This document shows positions 6,079-15,891 of a DNA stretch of 36,891 bases, piece by piece (positions within the stretch are counted from its first letter, which is position 1; every line of letters begins with the position of its first letter). Under the pieces are notes generated by a model. It made no database searches. It saw nothing but the letters and a program-made list of their open reading frames with translations, and had not been told where the DNA came from. The stretch covers positions 1 to 36,891 of the forward strand of contig JADFXB010000027.1 of NCBI GenBank assembly GCA_015233935.1, in the 5' to 3' direction. Made by a program: the position numbers and the translations under genes. This stretch comes from Magnetococcales bacterium (GTDB taxonomy: Bacteria > Pseudomonadota > Magnetococcia > Magnetococcales > JADFXB01).

Positions 6079-8832
6079 TTAAGGTACTACCTGCCGATTA
6101 TTGGCGACATAGACCCCGTGAGAGGCGTAGGTCTCGGCAGTGTTAGTGGTTCTGCCAACAGCAAAGCTGCCTACCAGTCCCTGGGCATTGGCCCCGGCCA
6201 GTTGACCGTTGATCACCGCATAGTTGGCGGCATTGGCACTGGCAAAATTGTTTATTGCTTGGCCCTGCGGTTTTGCGCCAATGGCTGCGGTTGCAGAACT
6301 CTGGGCATTCAAATGATTGCCAGCCAGAAAAGCACCGTCGGTGAGTACCGCCTGGGGTACGTCAATTTGTACCTGATAGTTGCTGGAAGAGCCGACGACC
6401 TGAACGTTGGATGCCACGGTTTGGTTGCCAAAGTTAATGTTCGCCGTTACCGAGCCATTGGTGATGGCTTCCGTGGTGCGAGTGGAACCCGAATCGTGGT
6501 AGATCATCCCCTGCACCATGTTGGTGGAGGAGTAGTTGTAGGTGGTGTAATCGGAAGGCGGCAGATTGGTGGGCACGATGGCAGAAACCCGATAGCCATA
6601 GCCACCAGCAATGGAACCTATCCCTGGAATGGTTGGAACAGAAAATCTGGCCCATTCGCCAATGGGATCATTGTTGATATCATCACTTGTTACGCTGGTA
6701 ACGGTTTCCGTAACAGGAAGGTTGAGATTCATGTTGATGGCGTTACTCTTCAACTCATGGACACCATAAACCACAACGCCGTTTGAACTGTTGGGTGCAG
6801 TATCATAGGCATCCACAAATCCCAGGGAGGTTTGACTGTTGGGCCAAGCCACTTGGTCGATGGTGGTTTTGTTGGAGGAATCCTTGCTGATATCGCTGAT
6901 ATAAGGATTGAGGCTGATCTTGCCATCGGTCCCCACAACGAAGAAGGCAATGCCATCCCTGTTATCACGACTATTGATGATTTGATAAACCTCATCATCG
7001 TAATATTGGCTCATGTTAATGCCCGCCAGGCCAAAGACCCCCCAACCACCATAGGAGCCATCACCGGCACGCATCACAAAAGACCCCATAAGCCCTTCCC
7101 CATTGGGACCAGCGACCGTGCCTGAAACGTAGGCGGTATCAAGTCGGCTTTGAGATTCCAGGGAACTCCAGCGCGGATTATTGGACTCATCGTATACAGA
7201 CATACCGGAAAAACTTCCCGAGATGGAGGAGTTAAAAAGTCCGGCTGAGTTGATTTCTATATTTTCCCCATGCAGGGCAAAGGAGAGGGCACCGGTGGTA
7301 GCGGGGGAGGCGGTATATCCCGACAGATCTAAATAATCCAAGGTGGAGGTTGCCGGGGTGACACTATCGGGTCTGAAGAAGGCTTGAGCAAACCCGCCAC
7401 CGCCGGTGATACGTTGGGCGGTGGGAGTACCGTTTTGATTCAAATAGAGGGTTCCTCGCATCACAGGGCGAGGAGATTCTGTTATTACAGAATTTCGACT
7501 ATTTATCTCCGCCAATTCTTGATCGCTTGGTGTGGAGTTGGAATCGGAAACAGGACGCGGTGCTTCACCGTAGGAGTCAATATTGGGATCATAGTAGCCA
7601 CGATAGAGGCGACCCGTATAGCTGGCTCTTAACTGCTCCAGCTTATCAAAGGGGGTTGAAGCGGCAGCCGCATAGTAGAAGTTATTTTCTGGTATTTCAT
7701 AACCAGGTGCGCCCAGGGGGGTGCTGGCGGTCATCATGCCCAGGGTGCCAAAAAATGTACCACCTGCAAACTGATTGACTTGATCCGAGGTAAAGGATTG
7801 ACCTGTCAATGGGACAGGGGAGTTGGAGCCAACGGTAACTTCGGTTAATTGGCGGGAGCTGTAATTGACCTTCACTGACCCGCTAGCCCCATATTGATTA
7901 ACCACTTGGTCGGTTGTGGTATTGGGGGTCAAGGGTTGGTCATTGAAGTAGGGGTTGAGCAGGGTGTTATCACCCGTTGACTTGATAAACATGGCCAGAT
8001 ATCCACGGTCCACCGGGAAGGGGGCTTGGGCGATGGCATCATTGGTGATACGATCTTCCACAATTCTGTTTTCTACTGGACCCGGTTTTTCAATAACCCC
8101 ACCAATGGCTGGATTTGGGGGAGGGCCGGGCAGGTTGCTGCCAAGATTTTCGCCGCCCAGGGGCATTTCAATCAATCCAGAGATATCAAAGCTGTCCGGT
8201 CCCACCATCTTGCCTGCATGGCCGTTGCCTTCCTTGATGGCATTCTGTCCCATGGAGTGAAGGGCTTGCTCCAGGGTGGGAGGACCACCTTCATTGTCCC
8301 CTTTGTCCCCTTTGTCTCCCTTGTCCCCTTTATCACCTTGATTTTTCCCGCTACCCCCGCCCCGATTTTCCGGTCCCCGGGTATTGACGTTGGGCATGGC
8401 AGCTTCCATATGGCGGGCCAGCCGGAAGTTGGGATCCAGGGTTCTGGCCTTATTGAAGGCTTGTTTGGCTTCGGCAAACTGTCCCTTGTCTACAAGGTCC
8501 AATCCTTCGGAAAAGGATTCCAGGGCCTGCACATTGCTGGTGTGGGGCTGGTTGATCTGGGTTCTGACTTCCGGGGGCAAATTTTGCGACCGGACACCCA
8601 CCTTTTCCAGAATGTTGTAGACCAAATCTTTCTGAGCCTGGAACAGGGCGTTCATATTATTGCCGGTCACATTGGCGGAACCCAGCAGTTTGCCGGAAGA
8701 GCCATCCAGGGTGAGGGTGTTCATATTGAAAGATTCCGCCAGGGCGGGACCACTTCCAGCCAGCAGGGCAGCCAGGGCCAGACGGGAAAGGGTGGTCAGT
8801 CCGGCATTATGGAATTCACGGCAGGATTTCAT
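6079..8832 (-). CDS. Large exported protein with TPR, GDK-repeat linker and two barrel-like modules (candidate Slam cargo)
   Basis: This 917-residue protein starts with a signal peptide (1-32, cleavage near ALA-ES) without a lipobox cysteine. Residues 100-145 form a TPR pair, 150-255 a low-complexity Gly/Pro linker with a collagen-like GDK repeat, and 275-917 a beta-rich Ser/Thr/Asn/Gly-rich region. That region contains two related modules. Each begins with an LNPY-x-x-D element followed by a TTxDQV element (residues 292 and 641), and each ends in a glycine motif, GPNGEGLMGSF (575-585) and GANAQGLVGSF (880-890). That glycine motif resembles the conserved barrel strand of transferrin-binding-protein-B-like and other Slam-exported proteins. 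RBS AAGGAGAA precedes ATG 8832. The gene lies 29 nt after the FecR-like gene in an operon led by a Slam-like translocon. Surface display or secretion is inferred; ligand unknown. Confidence 0.7.
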   Translation of the reverse strand: MKSCREFHNAGLTTLSRLALAALLAGSGPALAESFNMNTLTLDGSSGKLLGSANVTGNNMNALFQAQKDLVYNILEKVGVRSQNLPPEVRTQINQPHTSNVQALESFSEGLDLVDKGQFAEAKQAFNKARTLDPNFRLARHMEAAMPNVNTRGPENRGGGSGKNQGDKGDKGDKGDKGDNEGGPPTLEQALHSMGQNAIKEGNGHAGKMVGPDSFDISGLIEMPLGGENLGSNLPGPPPNPAIGGVIEKPGPVENRIVEDRITNDAIAQAPFPVDRGYLAMFIKSTGDNTLLNPYFNDQPLTPNTTTDQVVNQYGASGSVKVNYSSRQLTEVTVGSNSPVPLTGQSFTSDQVNQFAGGTFFGTLGMMTASTPLGAPGYEIPENNFYYAAAASTPFDKLEQLRASYTGRLYRGYYDPNIDSYGEAPRPVSDSNSTPSDQELAEINSRNSVITESPRPVMRGTLYLNQNGTPTAQRITGGGGFAQAFFRPDSVTPATSTLDYLDLSGYTASPATTGALSFALHGENIEINSAGLFNSSISGSFSGMSVYDESNNPRWSSLESQSRLDTAYVSGTVAGPNGEGLMGSFVMRAGDGSYGGWGVFGLAGINMSQYYDDEVYQIINSRDNRDGIAFFVVGTDGKISLNPYISDISKDSSNKTTIDQVAWPNSQTSLGFVDAYDTAPNSSNGVVVYGVHELKSNAINMNLNLPVTETVTSVTSDDINNDPIGEWARFSVPTIPGIGSIAGGYGYRVSAIVPTNLPPSDYTTYNYSSTNMVQGMIYHDSGSTRTTEAITNGSVTANINFGNQTVASNVQVVGSSSNYQVQIDVPQAVLTDGAFLAGNHLNAQSSATAAIGAKPQGQAINNFASANAANYAVINGQLAGANAQGLVGSFAVGRTTNTAETYASHGVYVANNRQVVP
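8296..8337 (-). repeat. Collagen-like GDK tandem codon repeat within the 917-residue protein
   Basis: Residues 166-179 read as four to five GDK triplets, encoded by 9-nt units with slight synonymous variation. Such tracts can change length by slippage. It links the TPR region and the barrel modules. Confidence 0.7.
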
Positions 8833-8861
8833 GGGTGTTCTCCTTTTCCATCACAAGTGGC

Positions 8862-10109
8862 TTACTTGACTGCATAGTCGCCGACAATCACTTTTTCCGC
8901 CCGCATGATGCGCCCGGCACGAACCTGGGTCTCTTCATCCACCAGACCGCTTTTCATCAAGGATAGTTCATCCATGATCTTCTGCATTTTTTCCCGCTCC
9001 AACACCTTCAAGCCGGGAACCTTGGCCAGATCGGTGATGATCATGGCGGTGAGTCCCTTGGCGAGAATTTTATATTTTTCATCCCCCTTGTTGACCAGGG
9101 GAGAGACCGCCACCGTACCCGGTTCCGGTTTGCCGGTGGCAAATTTTTTCTCGATGGCCAGGGCTTTGTCGATTTCGGTCTTCATCTGCTCGGTAAGCAG
9201 CAGGGTCAATTTTTGCGGAATTTCCCGATTGGCCGCCTCTTCCGGTTCCAGGTTGCTGTAGAGCTTCCACTGTTTCACCGTCTCCTGTTTTTTGCCCTGT
9301 TCAAGGCTGATCAGGCCAAGAAAGTAGGCCGCATTGCCGTTGTAGGGATAGGCGGTTTGCAGTTGGGAGTAGAGGGTTTTGGCGGTGCCGTAATCTTTCG
9401 CCTGAAAGGCTTCCGTGGCTTGTTTGGCCACTTGGATGGCGGGATTGGTGGCGGTGATCATGGCCTCTTCCATGGCCGGTTCCACCTTGATGCTCTCCTT
9501 GGCAGGAAGGGCCAAACCGCTACCGGCTTCCACGCTGGTGGTCTCTCCCTGCTCCGACTGCCAGATGGCCTCATTGGCGAAGACCAAAACCCGGCTGGAG
9601 GAACCATCGCTGGAAATGCCCACCTTGCTGGCACGCAGGTTGATCTTGCCTTGGGGCAGGTGGATGGTTAAGGGGGATTTGCGGCCTTTAAGTTCAGGCA
9701 GGGCATAGGCCATGACTTGGCCACGCCACAGTTGGGCCGACCAGCCATCCTCCTTTTTGTGCACCGACAACAGGGATTCCGGTCCCACATGGAAATAATC
9801 CCCATTGTCCAGACGCAGCAACACCCGATCCTGTGCACCGGTTTGGATGATCTGACCATCGGTCAGGGGGGCTCCAAAATCGGCGTTGGCCAGGGTTTTG
9901 GCAGAGGCATCCACCACTTTGGGGGAACCGTTCACCAGCTCAACCTGGGCAATCCCTTTTTTGCTGGTGGCCTTTTCCCCGCTGATGGTGAGGCCATCCA
10001 GGGCGGGAACCGGCGGCAATTCGGCCCAGGCCATCCCACTCCCCAACCCGGCGACCATCACAGCCAGGGGAAGAAGTCGGCCAATGGGGTTCTTGACGTG
10101 TACATTCAT
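8862..10109 (-). CDS. Exported FecR-domain protein with TPR and partial CsgG-like domain
   Basis: This 415-residue protein has a signal peptide (1-29, AWA-EL). A FecR-type domain follows (about 70-205: DGQIIQTGAQDRVLLRLDNG, then the strand WRGQVMAYALP), then TPR helices (225-300) and a C-terminal segment (335-415) that looks like the first half of a CsgG-like domain (PLVNKGDEKYKILAKGL, LEREKMQKIMDELSLMKSG, then a final GDYAVK). FecR domains are known from anti-sigma signalling, but here there is no transmembrane anchor or sigma factor, so it is more likely a periplasmic or surface scaffold. The start at 10109 has GGAG at a slightly long spacing. The gene lies between the Slam-like and cargo-like genes with gaps of about 30 nt, implying one transcript and shared function. 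Confidence 0.78.
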   Translation of the reverse strand: MNVHVKNPIGRLLPLAVMVAGLGSGMAWAELPPVPALDGLTISGEKATSKKGIAQVELVNGSPKVVDASAKTLANADFGAPLTDGQIIQTGAQDRVLLRLDNGDYFHVGPESLLSVHKKEDGWSAQLWRGQVMAYALPELKGRKSPLTIHLPQGKINLRASKVGISSDGSSSRVLVFANEAIWQSEQGETTSVEAGSGLALPAKESIKVEPAMEEAMITATNPAIQVAKQATEAFQAKDYGTAKTLYSQLQTAYPYNGNAAYFLGLISLEQGKKQETVKQWKLYSNLEPEEAANREIPQKLTLLLTEQMKTEIDKALAIEKKFATGKPEPGTVAVSPLVNKGDEKYKILAKGLTAMIITDLAKVPGLKVLEREKMQKIMDELSLMKSGLVDEETQVRAGRIMRAEKVIVGDYAVK

Positions 10110-10142
10110 AGGAATTCTCCAAACCTTCCGTTAAGACCCACC

Positions 10143-11597
10143 CTAGAAGCTCCAGTTAACCCCCAGGTTGACCCCCAGCAAGTGTTTTTCATACTCGTAG
10201 ATGGAGGTGTTGGAAGTATTGTCGGTATAGGTGTAGTTGCCAGACAGCACATATTTATCCATGAAGGTTTTGCTGATCAGGGCCGACAGACTGACCCGGT
10301 CGTCATCCCTTTCTCTGGGGACTGTTCCGCCCAAAGCGGATACATCCACGTTGCCATCATAGAGTCTCTTTTGGTAACGCGCCTGCAAGAAGGTATCCAA
10401 GCCCGATGGATAATGGGCAAAATAGGAGGGACCGATGCCCATTTCCCGATAGGTAAAGCGGCCCATATTGGCATTGTGGTAGGAATAACTGCCGGACAGG
10501 GAGACCACTTGCAGGAAATCTTCCTCCATGGTCATCTTCCAGGCTGGCCCCAGGTTAAGGGTGATGGTGTTGTTGTCCTCGCCACTGCTGGTGCTTTGGG
10601 CAAATGTTTCTTTCTCATAACGCAGGCCGCCATTGAGATCCCAACGATCATTCAGGCGATAGGTTCCTTCCGGCGCGATGAACAATGAATTGGAGAGAGA
10701 GTCGTGACCGAAAGAGCGGTTAACGTAGCCCATGGGCACCGCCACCCGAAAAAGCTCACCAAAATATTCCGGTCCGGCAGAGAGTTCGGTCTGCCCATAG
10801 TTGAGTTCACCATGGTTTGCATAATCGGTACGGGAGTATCCCAGCTTGCCACGAACTCCCCAACCCCCATCTTCTCCCAAATCAAATGCAGGTTCCAGGC
10901 TGATGCTGGCCAGATAGGCATGATCATCCAGGATGGTCGGTGAGGTCACGGCGGCGGGGTGGGTGCGCCGTTCCGGCTGGGCGTTGGCATTGCTGTCAAG
11001 TTGCAGGCCACCATTGATCCGCAGCATGGAGACAAAGGGGGAGGGGGCAGCCTGTTGTTCCACTTGGGCTGCGGCCTCTTTGGTCTGGGCTGTTGCCACC
11101 GGGCGACGGCGGGGTTCCAGGGAGGCCAATACCCGTTCCACGCTGGTTTTGATCTGGGGAGGAGGGCTGGCAGCCAGAATTTTATTCAATTCATCCTTGG
11201 CGGCCTCTTTGTCACCCTTTTGCAGATAGGCCATGGCCAAATCCACCCGCACCCGTGGCAGATTCGGGTGGCGTTCCAGCATGGTCTTGAACTTGCTGAT
11301 GGCCAAATCCGACTGTTTGTTGCGATAGGCCGCCGAACCCAACCAGTACAGCATATCCATGGTGGGGGCTGCCTTGGCTATTTCCTCAAAAAGATTCACC
11401 GCCCTGGAATAGGCATGATCATAATACAGAGTCATGGCCTGCCTGAGCTTGCCATTGAGCTGCTTCATCTCTTCGGCAGGAATTTTCTTCAGAATATCGT
11501 TATCTTTCTGGTCCATGGGCAGATTGCCGTCGGCGTGCACCACGGGAACCAGGGCAAGAAGTCCAGCGATGAGAAGAATTTTGGGTAGTCCCGACAT
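10143..11597 (-). CDS. Slam/DUF560-like outer-membrane translocon (TPR plus beta-barrel)
   Basis: This 484-residue protein has a signal peptide (1-22, VHA-DG), an N-terminal TPR domain (45-165) and a C-terminal beta-barrel (about 188-484) of alternating strands ending in W-S-F, as outer-membrane barrels do. The TPR-barrel junction matches the surface lipoprotein assembly modulator family: HPNLPRVRVDLAMAYLQKG, then AAKDELNKIL, PPQIKTSVERVL and the first barrel strand GGLQLDSNANA. Slam proteins (type XI secretion) move TbpB-like or hemophilin-like barrel proteins across the outer membrane. ATG 11597 directly precedes the signal peptide; the upstream extension uses TTG and lacks a signal peptide. 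It heads a three-gene operon with the FecR-like and cargo-like genes. A generic TPR-barrel porin is the alternative. Confidence 0.72.
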   Translation of the reverse strand: MSGLPKILLIAGLLALVPVVHADGNLPMDQKDNDILKKIPAEEMKQLNGKLRQAMTLYYDHAYSRAVNLFEEIAKAAPTMDMLYWLGSAAYRNKQSDLAISKFKTMLERHPNLPRVRVDLAMAYLQKGDKEAAKDELNKILAASPPPQIKTSVERVLASLEPRRRPVATAQTKEAAAQVEQQAAPSPFVSMLRINGGLQLDSNANAQPERRTHPAAVTSPTILDDHAYLASISLEPAFDLGEDGGWGVRGKLGYSRTDYANHGELNYGQTELSAGPEYFGELFRVAVPMGYVNRSFGHDSLSNSLFIAPEGTYRLNDRWDLNGGLRYEKETFAQSTSSGEDNNTITLNLGPAWKMTMEEDFLQVVSLSGSYSYHNANMGRFTYREMGIGPSYFAHYPSGLDTFLQARYQKRLYDGNVDVSALGGTVPRERDDDRVSLSALISKTFMDKYVLSGNYTYTDNTSNTSIYEYEKHLLGVNLGVNWSF

Positions 11598-11668
11598 AAC
11601 CGGTATCCAGAGATAAAAAAGGTTTATGACACGCTGGCCACAAGCCAACTTTACACGATGCAATTTTC

Positions 11669-11690
11669 AAGCCATTTATTGCAATGGCTT
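11669..11690. repeat. Inverted repeat between the carbonic anhydrase and Slam-like genes
   Basis: The 8-bp arms AAGCCATT and AATGGCTT enclose a 6-nt loop in a 225-bp noncoding gap. It lies between the 3' end of the carbonic anhydrase gene and the start of the Slam-like operon. There is no T-run after the stem, so it is a weak terminator or an operator candidate. Confidence 0.35.
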
Positions 11691-11822
11691 TCAGGTAGGC
11701 AAAGTGGCGGATTTGGCGAGCCAGGGAGGAAAATCGTGAAACACATTTCCACTTTTTCAGGATTGGCAGAGTAACAAATCACACACACCTTCAGCAATAA
11801 AAAAGACTTTTTCCACCTGATT

Positions 11823-12359
11823 TTATGAGATTTCCGCCAGATACTCTCTGGACAAGCGCACATAGTTGGCGGTGGTGGCCTGATGCTCCAACTGTTCCTC
11901 TTCACTCAACAAGCGGCGAAATTGGGCAGGGGAACCCATCCACAAGCTGGCAGCTTCCACCTGTTTGCCAGGGGCCACCAGAGCACCCGCAGCAATCATG
12001 GCCTTGTCCCCCACCACCACGTTGTCCATCACCGTGGCCCGCATGCCGATCATGGTATCATCCCCGATGCGACAACCGTGCAGGATCACCCCGTGGCCGA
12101 TGGTTACCCGCTTGCCGATGATCAAGGGTGCGCCGTTGGGCTGTTTGGGGGTGGGACGGCTGACATGCAGGATGGAACCATCCTGCACATTGCTCTCTTC
12201 CCCAATGGTAATGGTGTTCACATCCCCCCGAACCACCACCCCCGGCCAGATGGAAGCAAGAGGACCAATCTCCACCGCACCGATGATCACCGCCCCAGGA
12301 TGGATAAACGCGCTTGGGTGGATGGTGGGAAGAATCCCACGATAGGCATAAATGGTCAT
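11823..12359 (-). CDS. Gamma-class carbonic anhydrase family protein (left-handed beta-helix)
   Basis: This 178-residue protein is built of hexapeptide repeats throughout (IHPSAFIHPGAVIIGAVEIG, then VVGDKAMIAAGALVAPGKQV), ending in a C-terminal helix (150-176). The three zinc-ligand positions of the gamma-CA/YrdA/PaaY group are present: H65 in GSILHVS, H89 in IGHGV and H94 in ILHGC. It would hydrate CO2 or act on a related substrate as a cytosolic trimer; many family members have no proven activity. Length is normal for the family. ATG 12359 has AGAGGCGG upstream and follows the SPOR gene by 11 nt, so the two are cotranscribed with mutS. Confidence 0.9.
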   Translation of the reverse strand: MTIYAYRGILPTIHPSAFIHPGAVIIGAVEIGPLASIWPGVVVRGDVNTITIGEESNVQDGSILHVSRPTPKQPNGAPLIIGKRVTIGHGVILHGCRIGDDTMIGMRATVMDNVVVGDKAMIAAGALVAPGKQVEAASLWMGSPAQFRRLLSEEEQLEHQATTANYVRLSREYLAEIS

Positions 12360-12370
12360 GACCGCCTCTG

Positions 12371-13237
12371 TTAAAATTTGCCGGAAAAGGTGATGTAGCC
12401 GGAGAGCTTTTCTTTTTGCTCCAACTGCTCCCGCAAAATCTCCGCCCGCTCACGGGTAGGATATTTACCCACCCGCACCACATGCCACAGGCGTTCCATC
12501 TGGTCCTTGACCTCCACCTGATAGGGGGCGTATCCCCGTTTGCGCAGCTCTTCCATGGCATCCTTGGCATTTTCTTCCATCAGGAAGGCCCCGGTTTGCA
12601 CCTCCCAAATGGCTCCCGCTGCTGGCAGGGGAGCATCGTTCACCAAATTTTGTCCCGAGGGCAAATTCAACTGGCTGATGGTGACCTGTTGGACGTGACG
12701 GGACAAATGGTTGGTCAACAAGGTCATGGCATGTTCCAGGGCCAAGGTGGGGTCGCTATGGTTGGCCAACGGGATGGAGGTTACCCAGGAGAGGGCGGGA
12801 TTGGGGGGGCGATAAATTTCCAGGGTGAGAAAGCCCGCTGGTCCCGTCTCCACATGGGGAACCACCACATAACCTACCCCGGCCTTGGCCAACGTGGCAC
12901 TGCCTTTTACTTGATTGGGAGGGGGGAGGGTGGTGGTGAGGTTGGGGGGATCCTGCCAGCGATAGTCGGCCTTGCTTGCGGCCAAACGGGTTTTCTCCGT
13001 CAATACGGTGCCACTTTGATCATTGAACAGGGGGTAGACCCAAACCAGGGATTGTTTCTCCTTGGGAAGATTTTCTCTTGGCGTTGCCCTTATCTCCGGG
13101 GGTGGGGCTTCCACAGCAGGTGGGGGCAGAGGGGCGGGAGAGGGCAATGGGGGAACCAGGTTTTTGCTCAGGTTGGTGCATCCCGCCATCACCAGAGCCA
13201 GGGATAACAGAATCGACAGTCGAAAAGGGGTGCGCAT
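12371..13237 (-). CDS. SPOR-domain lipoprotein
   Basis: This 288-residue protein has a lipoprotein signal peptide with LVMAGC (lipidated C20), a Pro-rich linker (28-52), a middle domain of unknown type (about 60-200) and a C-terminal SPOR domain (about 208-285: WEVQTGAFLMEENAKDAMEEL and later VVRVGKYPTRERAEILREQL). SPOR domains bind denuded septal peptidoglycan, so it is expected in the envelope at division sites. The frame remains open upstream into mutS, but ATG 13237, 4 nt after the mutS stop, gives the signal peptide and is chosen. Translation is likely coupled to mutS. The middle region is not recognised. Confidence 0.82.
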   Translation of the reverse strand: MRTPFRLSILLSLALVMAGCTNLSKNLVPPLPSPAPLPPPAVEAPPPEIRATPRENLPKEKQSLVWVYPLFNDQSGTVLTEKTRLAASKADYRWQDPPNLTTTLPPPNQVKGSATLAKAGVGYVVVPHVETGPAGFLTLEIYRPPNPALSWVTSIPLANHSDPTLALEHAMTLLTNHLSRHVQQVTISQLNLPSGQNLVNDAPLPAAGAIWEVQTGAFLMEENAKDAMEELRKRGYAPYQVEVKDQMERLWHVVRVGKYPTRERAEILREQLEQKEKLSGYITFSGKF

Positions 13238-13241
13238 TGGC

Positions 13242-15866
13242 CTAACCTGAAAGTTTTTTGAGTCGATACAAGGCTTCCAAGGCCTGTTTGGGGGTGAGAT
13301 CGTCGGGGTTGATGGCACGCAGTTCGTCCAGGGCCGGAGAGTTTTCCGCCTCCTCAAACATGGGAAGGGGGCGGAATTTGCGGCTGGGAAAGGGTGAACT
13401 GCCGCTGCGGGTCGCCTTGAGGGGGGATTTTTCCAGTTCGGACAATACATCCGCCGCCCGTTGGATCAGGGAAACCGGCATGCCTGCCAGTTGCGCCACA
13501 TGCACCCCATAGGAACGATCCGCACTGCCACGGGAGATGGTGTGTAAAAACAGGATGGTATCCTGCCACTCCTTTACTGCCACCGACAGGTTGATCACCC
13601 CTGGTTTCTGCCGCTCCAGTTCGGTCAATTCATGGTAGTGGGTGGCAAACAGGGTTTGGCTGCGACAGCGTGCCAAAATGTATTCCACCACCGCCCAGGC
13701 TATGGCCAATCCGTCATAGGTGGAGGTCCCGCGCCCGATCTCATCCAAAATAATCAGAGACCTTAACCCGGCATGATGCAAAATATGGGCCGTCTCGGTC
13801 ATCTCCACCAAAAAGGTGGAGCGTCCACCGGCAATATCGTCGGCGGCCCCAATGCGGGTGAAGATACGGTCCACCAGACCGATGGTGGCCGACCGGGCGG
13901 GGACAAAGGAGCCGCAATGGGCCATCAACACAATCAGGGCCACCTGCCGCATGAAGGTGGACTTGCCCGCCATGTTGGGGCCGGTGATCAAGGCCAGTTG
14001 CATCTCCTTGCCGTCCAACTGACAATCGTTGGGGACAAAGGGATCCTTGGTGAAAAGTTCAACCACCGGATGGCGGCCTTGCTCAATCTGGATGCCCGGT
14101 TCTTCCCTTAATTGGGGACGGCAATAGTTGCGCTCTTCCGCTGTTTGGGCAAAGGCGGTGAGCACATCCAGAGTGGCCACCGCCGCTGCCGCCCTCTGCA
14201 ATTCAAGGGCCTTCTCTCCCACCTCCTGGCACAACTGGAAAAACAGGGCACCTTCCAATTCCGTCAATTTTTGATCCGCCTCCAGCAGTTTTTCCTCCTC
14301 CTCCTTCAATTCCGGCGAAGAGAAGCGGATGGCGTTGGCCATGGTCTGGCGGTGCACATAGGTATAGGGCACCTTCTCCCGATGCAGATTGGGAACCTCC
14401 AGCAAATAGCCATAACTGCGATGATGAACAATCTTGAGATTGGGAATGGCGTGTTTTTCCCGTTCCACCGCTTCCAGTTGCAAGAGGTATCCCCGGCTGT
14501 CCTGCACCATGGACCTGAATTGATCCAGTTCAGGATTGACTCCCGCCCGTATGACATTACCATCCCGCAAGGCCACCGGCGGGGTATCGCTCAAAAGTTG
14601 CAGCAAGCGTTGATACAATGCCTCAAAGCCACTCATGGTCTCGGCCAGGACCACCAGCATGGAAGGGGGCTGATCCCGTTCCCAGGGGCTTTCCAGATCG
14701 TTGCTGGTCAATTGTTGAACCAATACCGGCAATTGACCCAGGGTATCCCGCAGGGAGCCAACCTCCCGTGGGGTGGCGCGTCCCAGGACAATGCGGGTGG
14801 TCAGGCGTTCCAAATCATGCATTTTTGCCAGGGTTTCCCGGACAATCTGCCGCCGTTGATGCTGAGAGAGCATCCAGGCCACCCCCTCCTGGCGGCTGCG
14901 AATTTCCCCTGTTTTCAACAAGGGGCGGTTGAGCCATTGACAGAGCAGTCGCCCACCAGCCGCCGTGACAGTCAAATCCATGGCACCCAACAGGGAACCC
15001 TTTTTGCCCCCATCCCGTTGATTGGCGGTGATCTCCAAATGTTTGCGACAGGTTTCATCCAAAATCATGTTATCGAAAGGATGAATGCGGCAGAGGGAGG
15101 AGATATGAGGTAAGGCCTCCTTTTGGGTCTCCTTGCAATAATGGAGCAAGGCGGCTGCGGCAGCCTGGCAGAGGGGGTCATTCTCGATGCCATATCCTTC
15201 CAGGGAGACCACCTGGAAATGGCTCAACAGGGTTTCCCTGGCCGAGTGGCGGTCGAACAACCATTCCGGTCGGCGGGTCACCCGCTCCATCCAGCCCTGC
15301 AAGGCGGTGGGGGCTTGCCAATCCTGGGGCAGCAACAACTCTGCCGGTTCCAGGCAGGAAAGTTCCGCTGCGGCATAATCCCAGTTATCCGCCAAAGCCA
15401 CCTGAAAAGTGCCGGTGGACAACTCCAGGGCTGCGATGGCCGCACGATGCGGGGGTTTGCCATCCGCCACCAGGGCGACCAGATAGTTGCTGGTGCGGGG
15501 GGAGAGAAACTCCTCTTCCGTGAGGGTTCCCGGTGTCACCACCCGCACCACCTCCCGGCGTACCGGTCCCTTGTTTTGGCCGGGTGGTTCCATCTGTTCG
15601 CAAATGGCTACCCGGCATCCCGCATTCACCAGGCGGGCCAGGTAATTTTTCATGGCGTTGACGGGGACCCCCGCCATGGGAATCGGCTCCCCTGCATTGA
15701 CCCCACGGGTGGTGAGGACAATATCTAACAGGGGGGCTGCCGTCTTGGCATCCTCGTAGAAGAGTTCGTAAAAATCCCCCATGCGGTAGAACAGCAGGCA
15801 ATCGGTATACTGGGACTTGATGGCAAAATATTGGGCCATCATGGGGGTATGGTTGGCAAGGGTCAT
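13242..15866 (-). CDS. mutS: DNA mismatch repair ATPase MutS
   Basis: This full-length 874-residue protein recognises mismatches and recruits MutL. The N-terminal mismatch-binding domain begins with [13 protein letters not shown] and [13 protein letters not shown], containing the Phe-x-Glu mismatch motif expected of bacterial MutS (F in DFYELF). The ATPase has Walker [10 protein letters not shown] (near residue 630), Walker B with the [12 protein letters not shown] signature, and [10 protein letters not shown]-terminal tail ends in [14 protein letters not shown], a typical tetramerisation-region end. It is followed 4 nt later by the SPOR lipoprotein gene. No anomalies in key residues were seen. 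Confidence 0.97.
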   Translation of the reverse strand: MTLANHTPMMAQYFAIKSQYTDCLLFYRMGDFYELFYEDAKTAAPLLDIVLTTRGVNAGEPIPMAGVPVNAMKNYLARLVNAGCRVAICEQMEPPGQNKGPVRREVVRVVTPGTLTEEEFLSPRTSNYLVALVADGKPPHRAAIAALELSTGTFQVALADNWDYAAAELSCLEPAELLLPQDWQAPTALQGWMERVTRRPEWLFDRHSARETLLSHFQVVSLEGYGIENDPLCQAAAAALLHYCKETQKEALPHISSLCRIHPFDNMILDETCRKHLEITANQRDGGKKGSLLGAMDLTVTAAGGRLLCQWLNRPLLKTGEIRSRQEGVAWMLSQHQRRQIVRETLAKMHDLERLTTRIVLGRATPREVGSLRDTLGQLPVLVQQLTSNDLESPWERDQPPSMLVVLAETMSGFEALYQRLLQLLSDTPPVALRDGNVIRAGVNPELDQFRSMVQDSRGYLLQLEAVEREKHAIPNLKIVHHRSYGYLLEVPNLHREKVPYTYVHRQTMANAIRFSSPELKEEEEKLLEADQKLTELEGALFFQLCQEVGEKALELQRAAAAVATLDVLTAFAQTAEERNYCRPQLREEPGIQIEQGRHPVVELFTKDPFVPNDCQLDGKEMQLALITGPNMAGKSTFMRQVALIVLMAHCGSFVPARSATIGLVDRIFTRIGAADDIAGGRSTFLVEMTETAHILHHAGLRSLIILDEIGRGTSTYDGLAIAWAVVEYILARCRSQTLFATHYHELTELERQKPGVINLSVAVKEWQDTILFLHTISRGSADRSYGVHVAQLAGMPVSLIQRAADVLSELEKSPLKATRSGSSPFPSRKFRPLPMFEEAENSPALDELRAINPDDLTPKQALEALYRLKKLSG

Positions 15867-15891
15867 GGATGGATCCTGGCTTTGACGCTGG

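Noticed and set aside
8296-8337. CRISPR-like or satellite repeat
   Set aside because: The 9-nt units are codon repeats (GDK) within a protein linker, not spaced repeats.
11598-11663. TTG start extension of the Slam-like gene
   Set aside because: The added 22 residues destroy the signal-peptide start; ATG 11597 is directly followed by a normal export signal.
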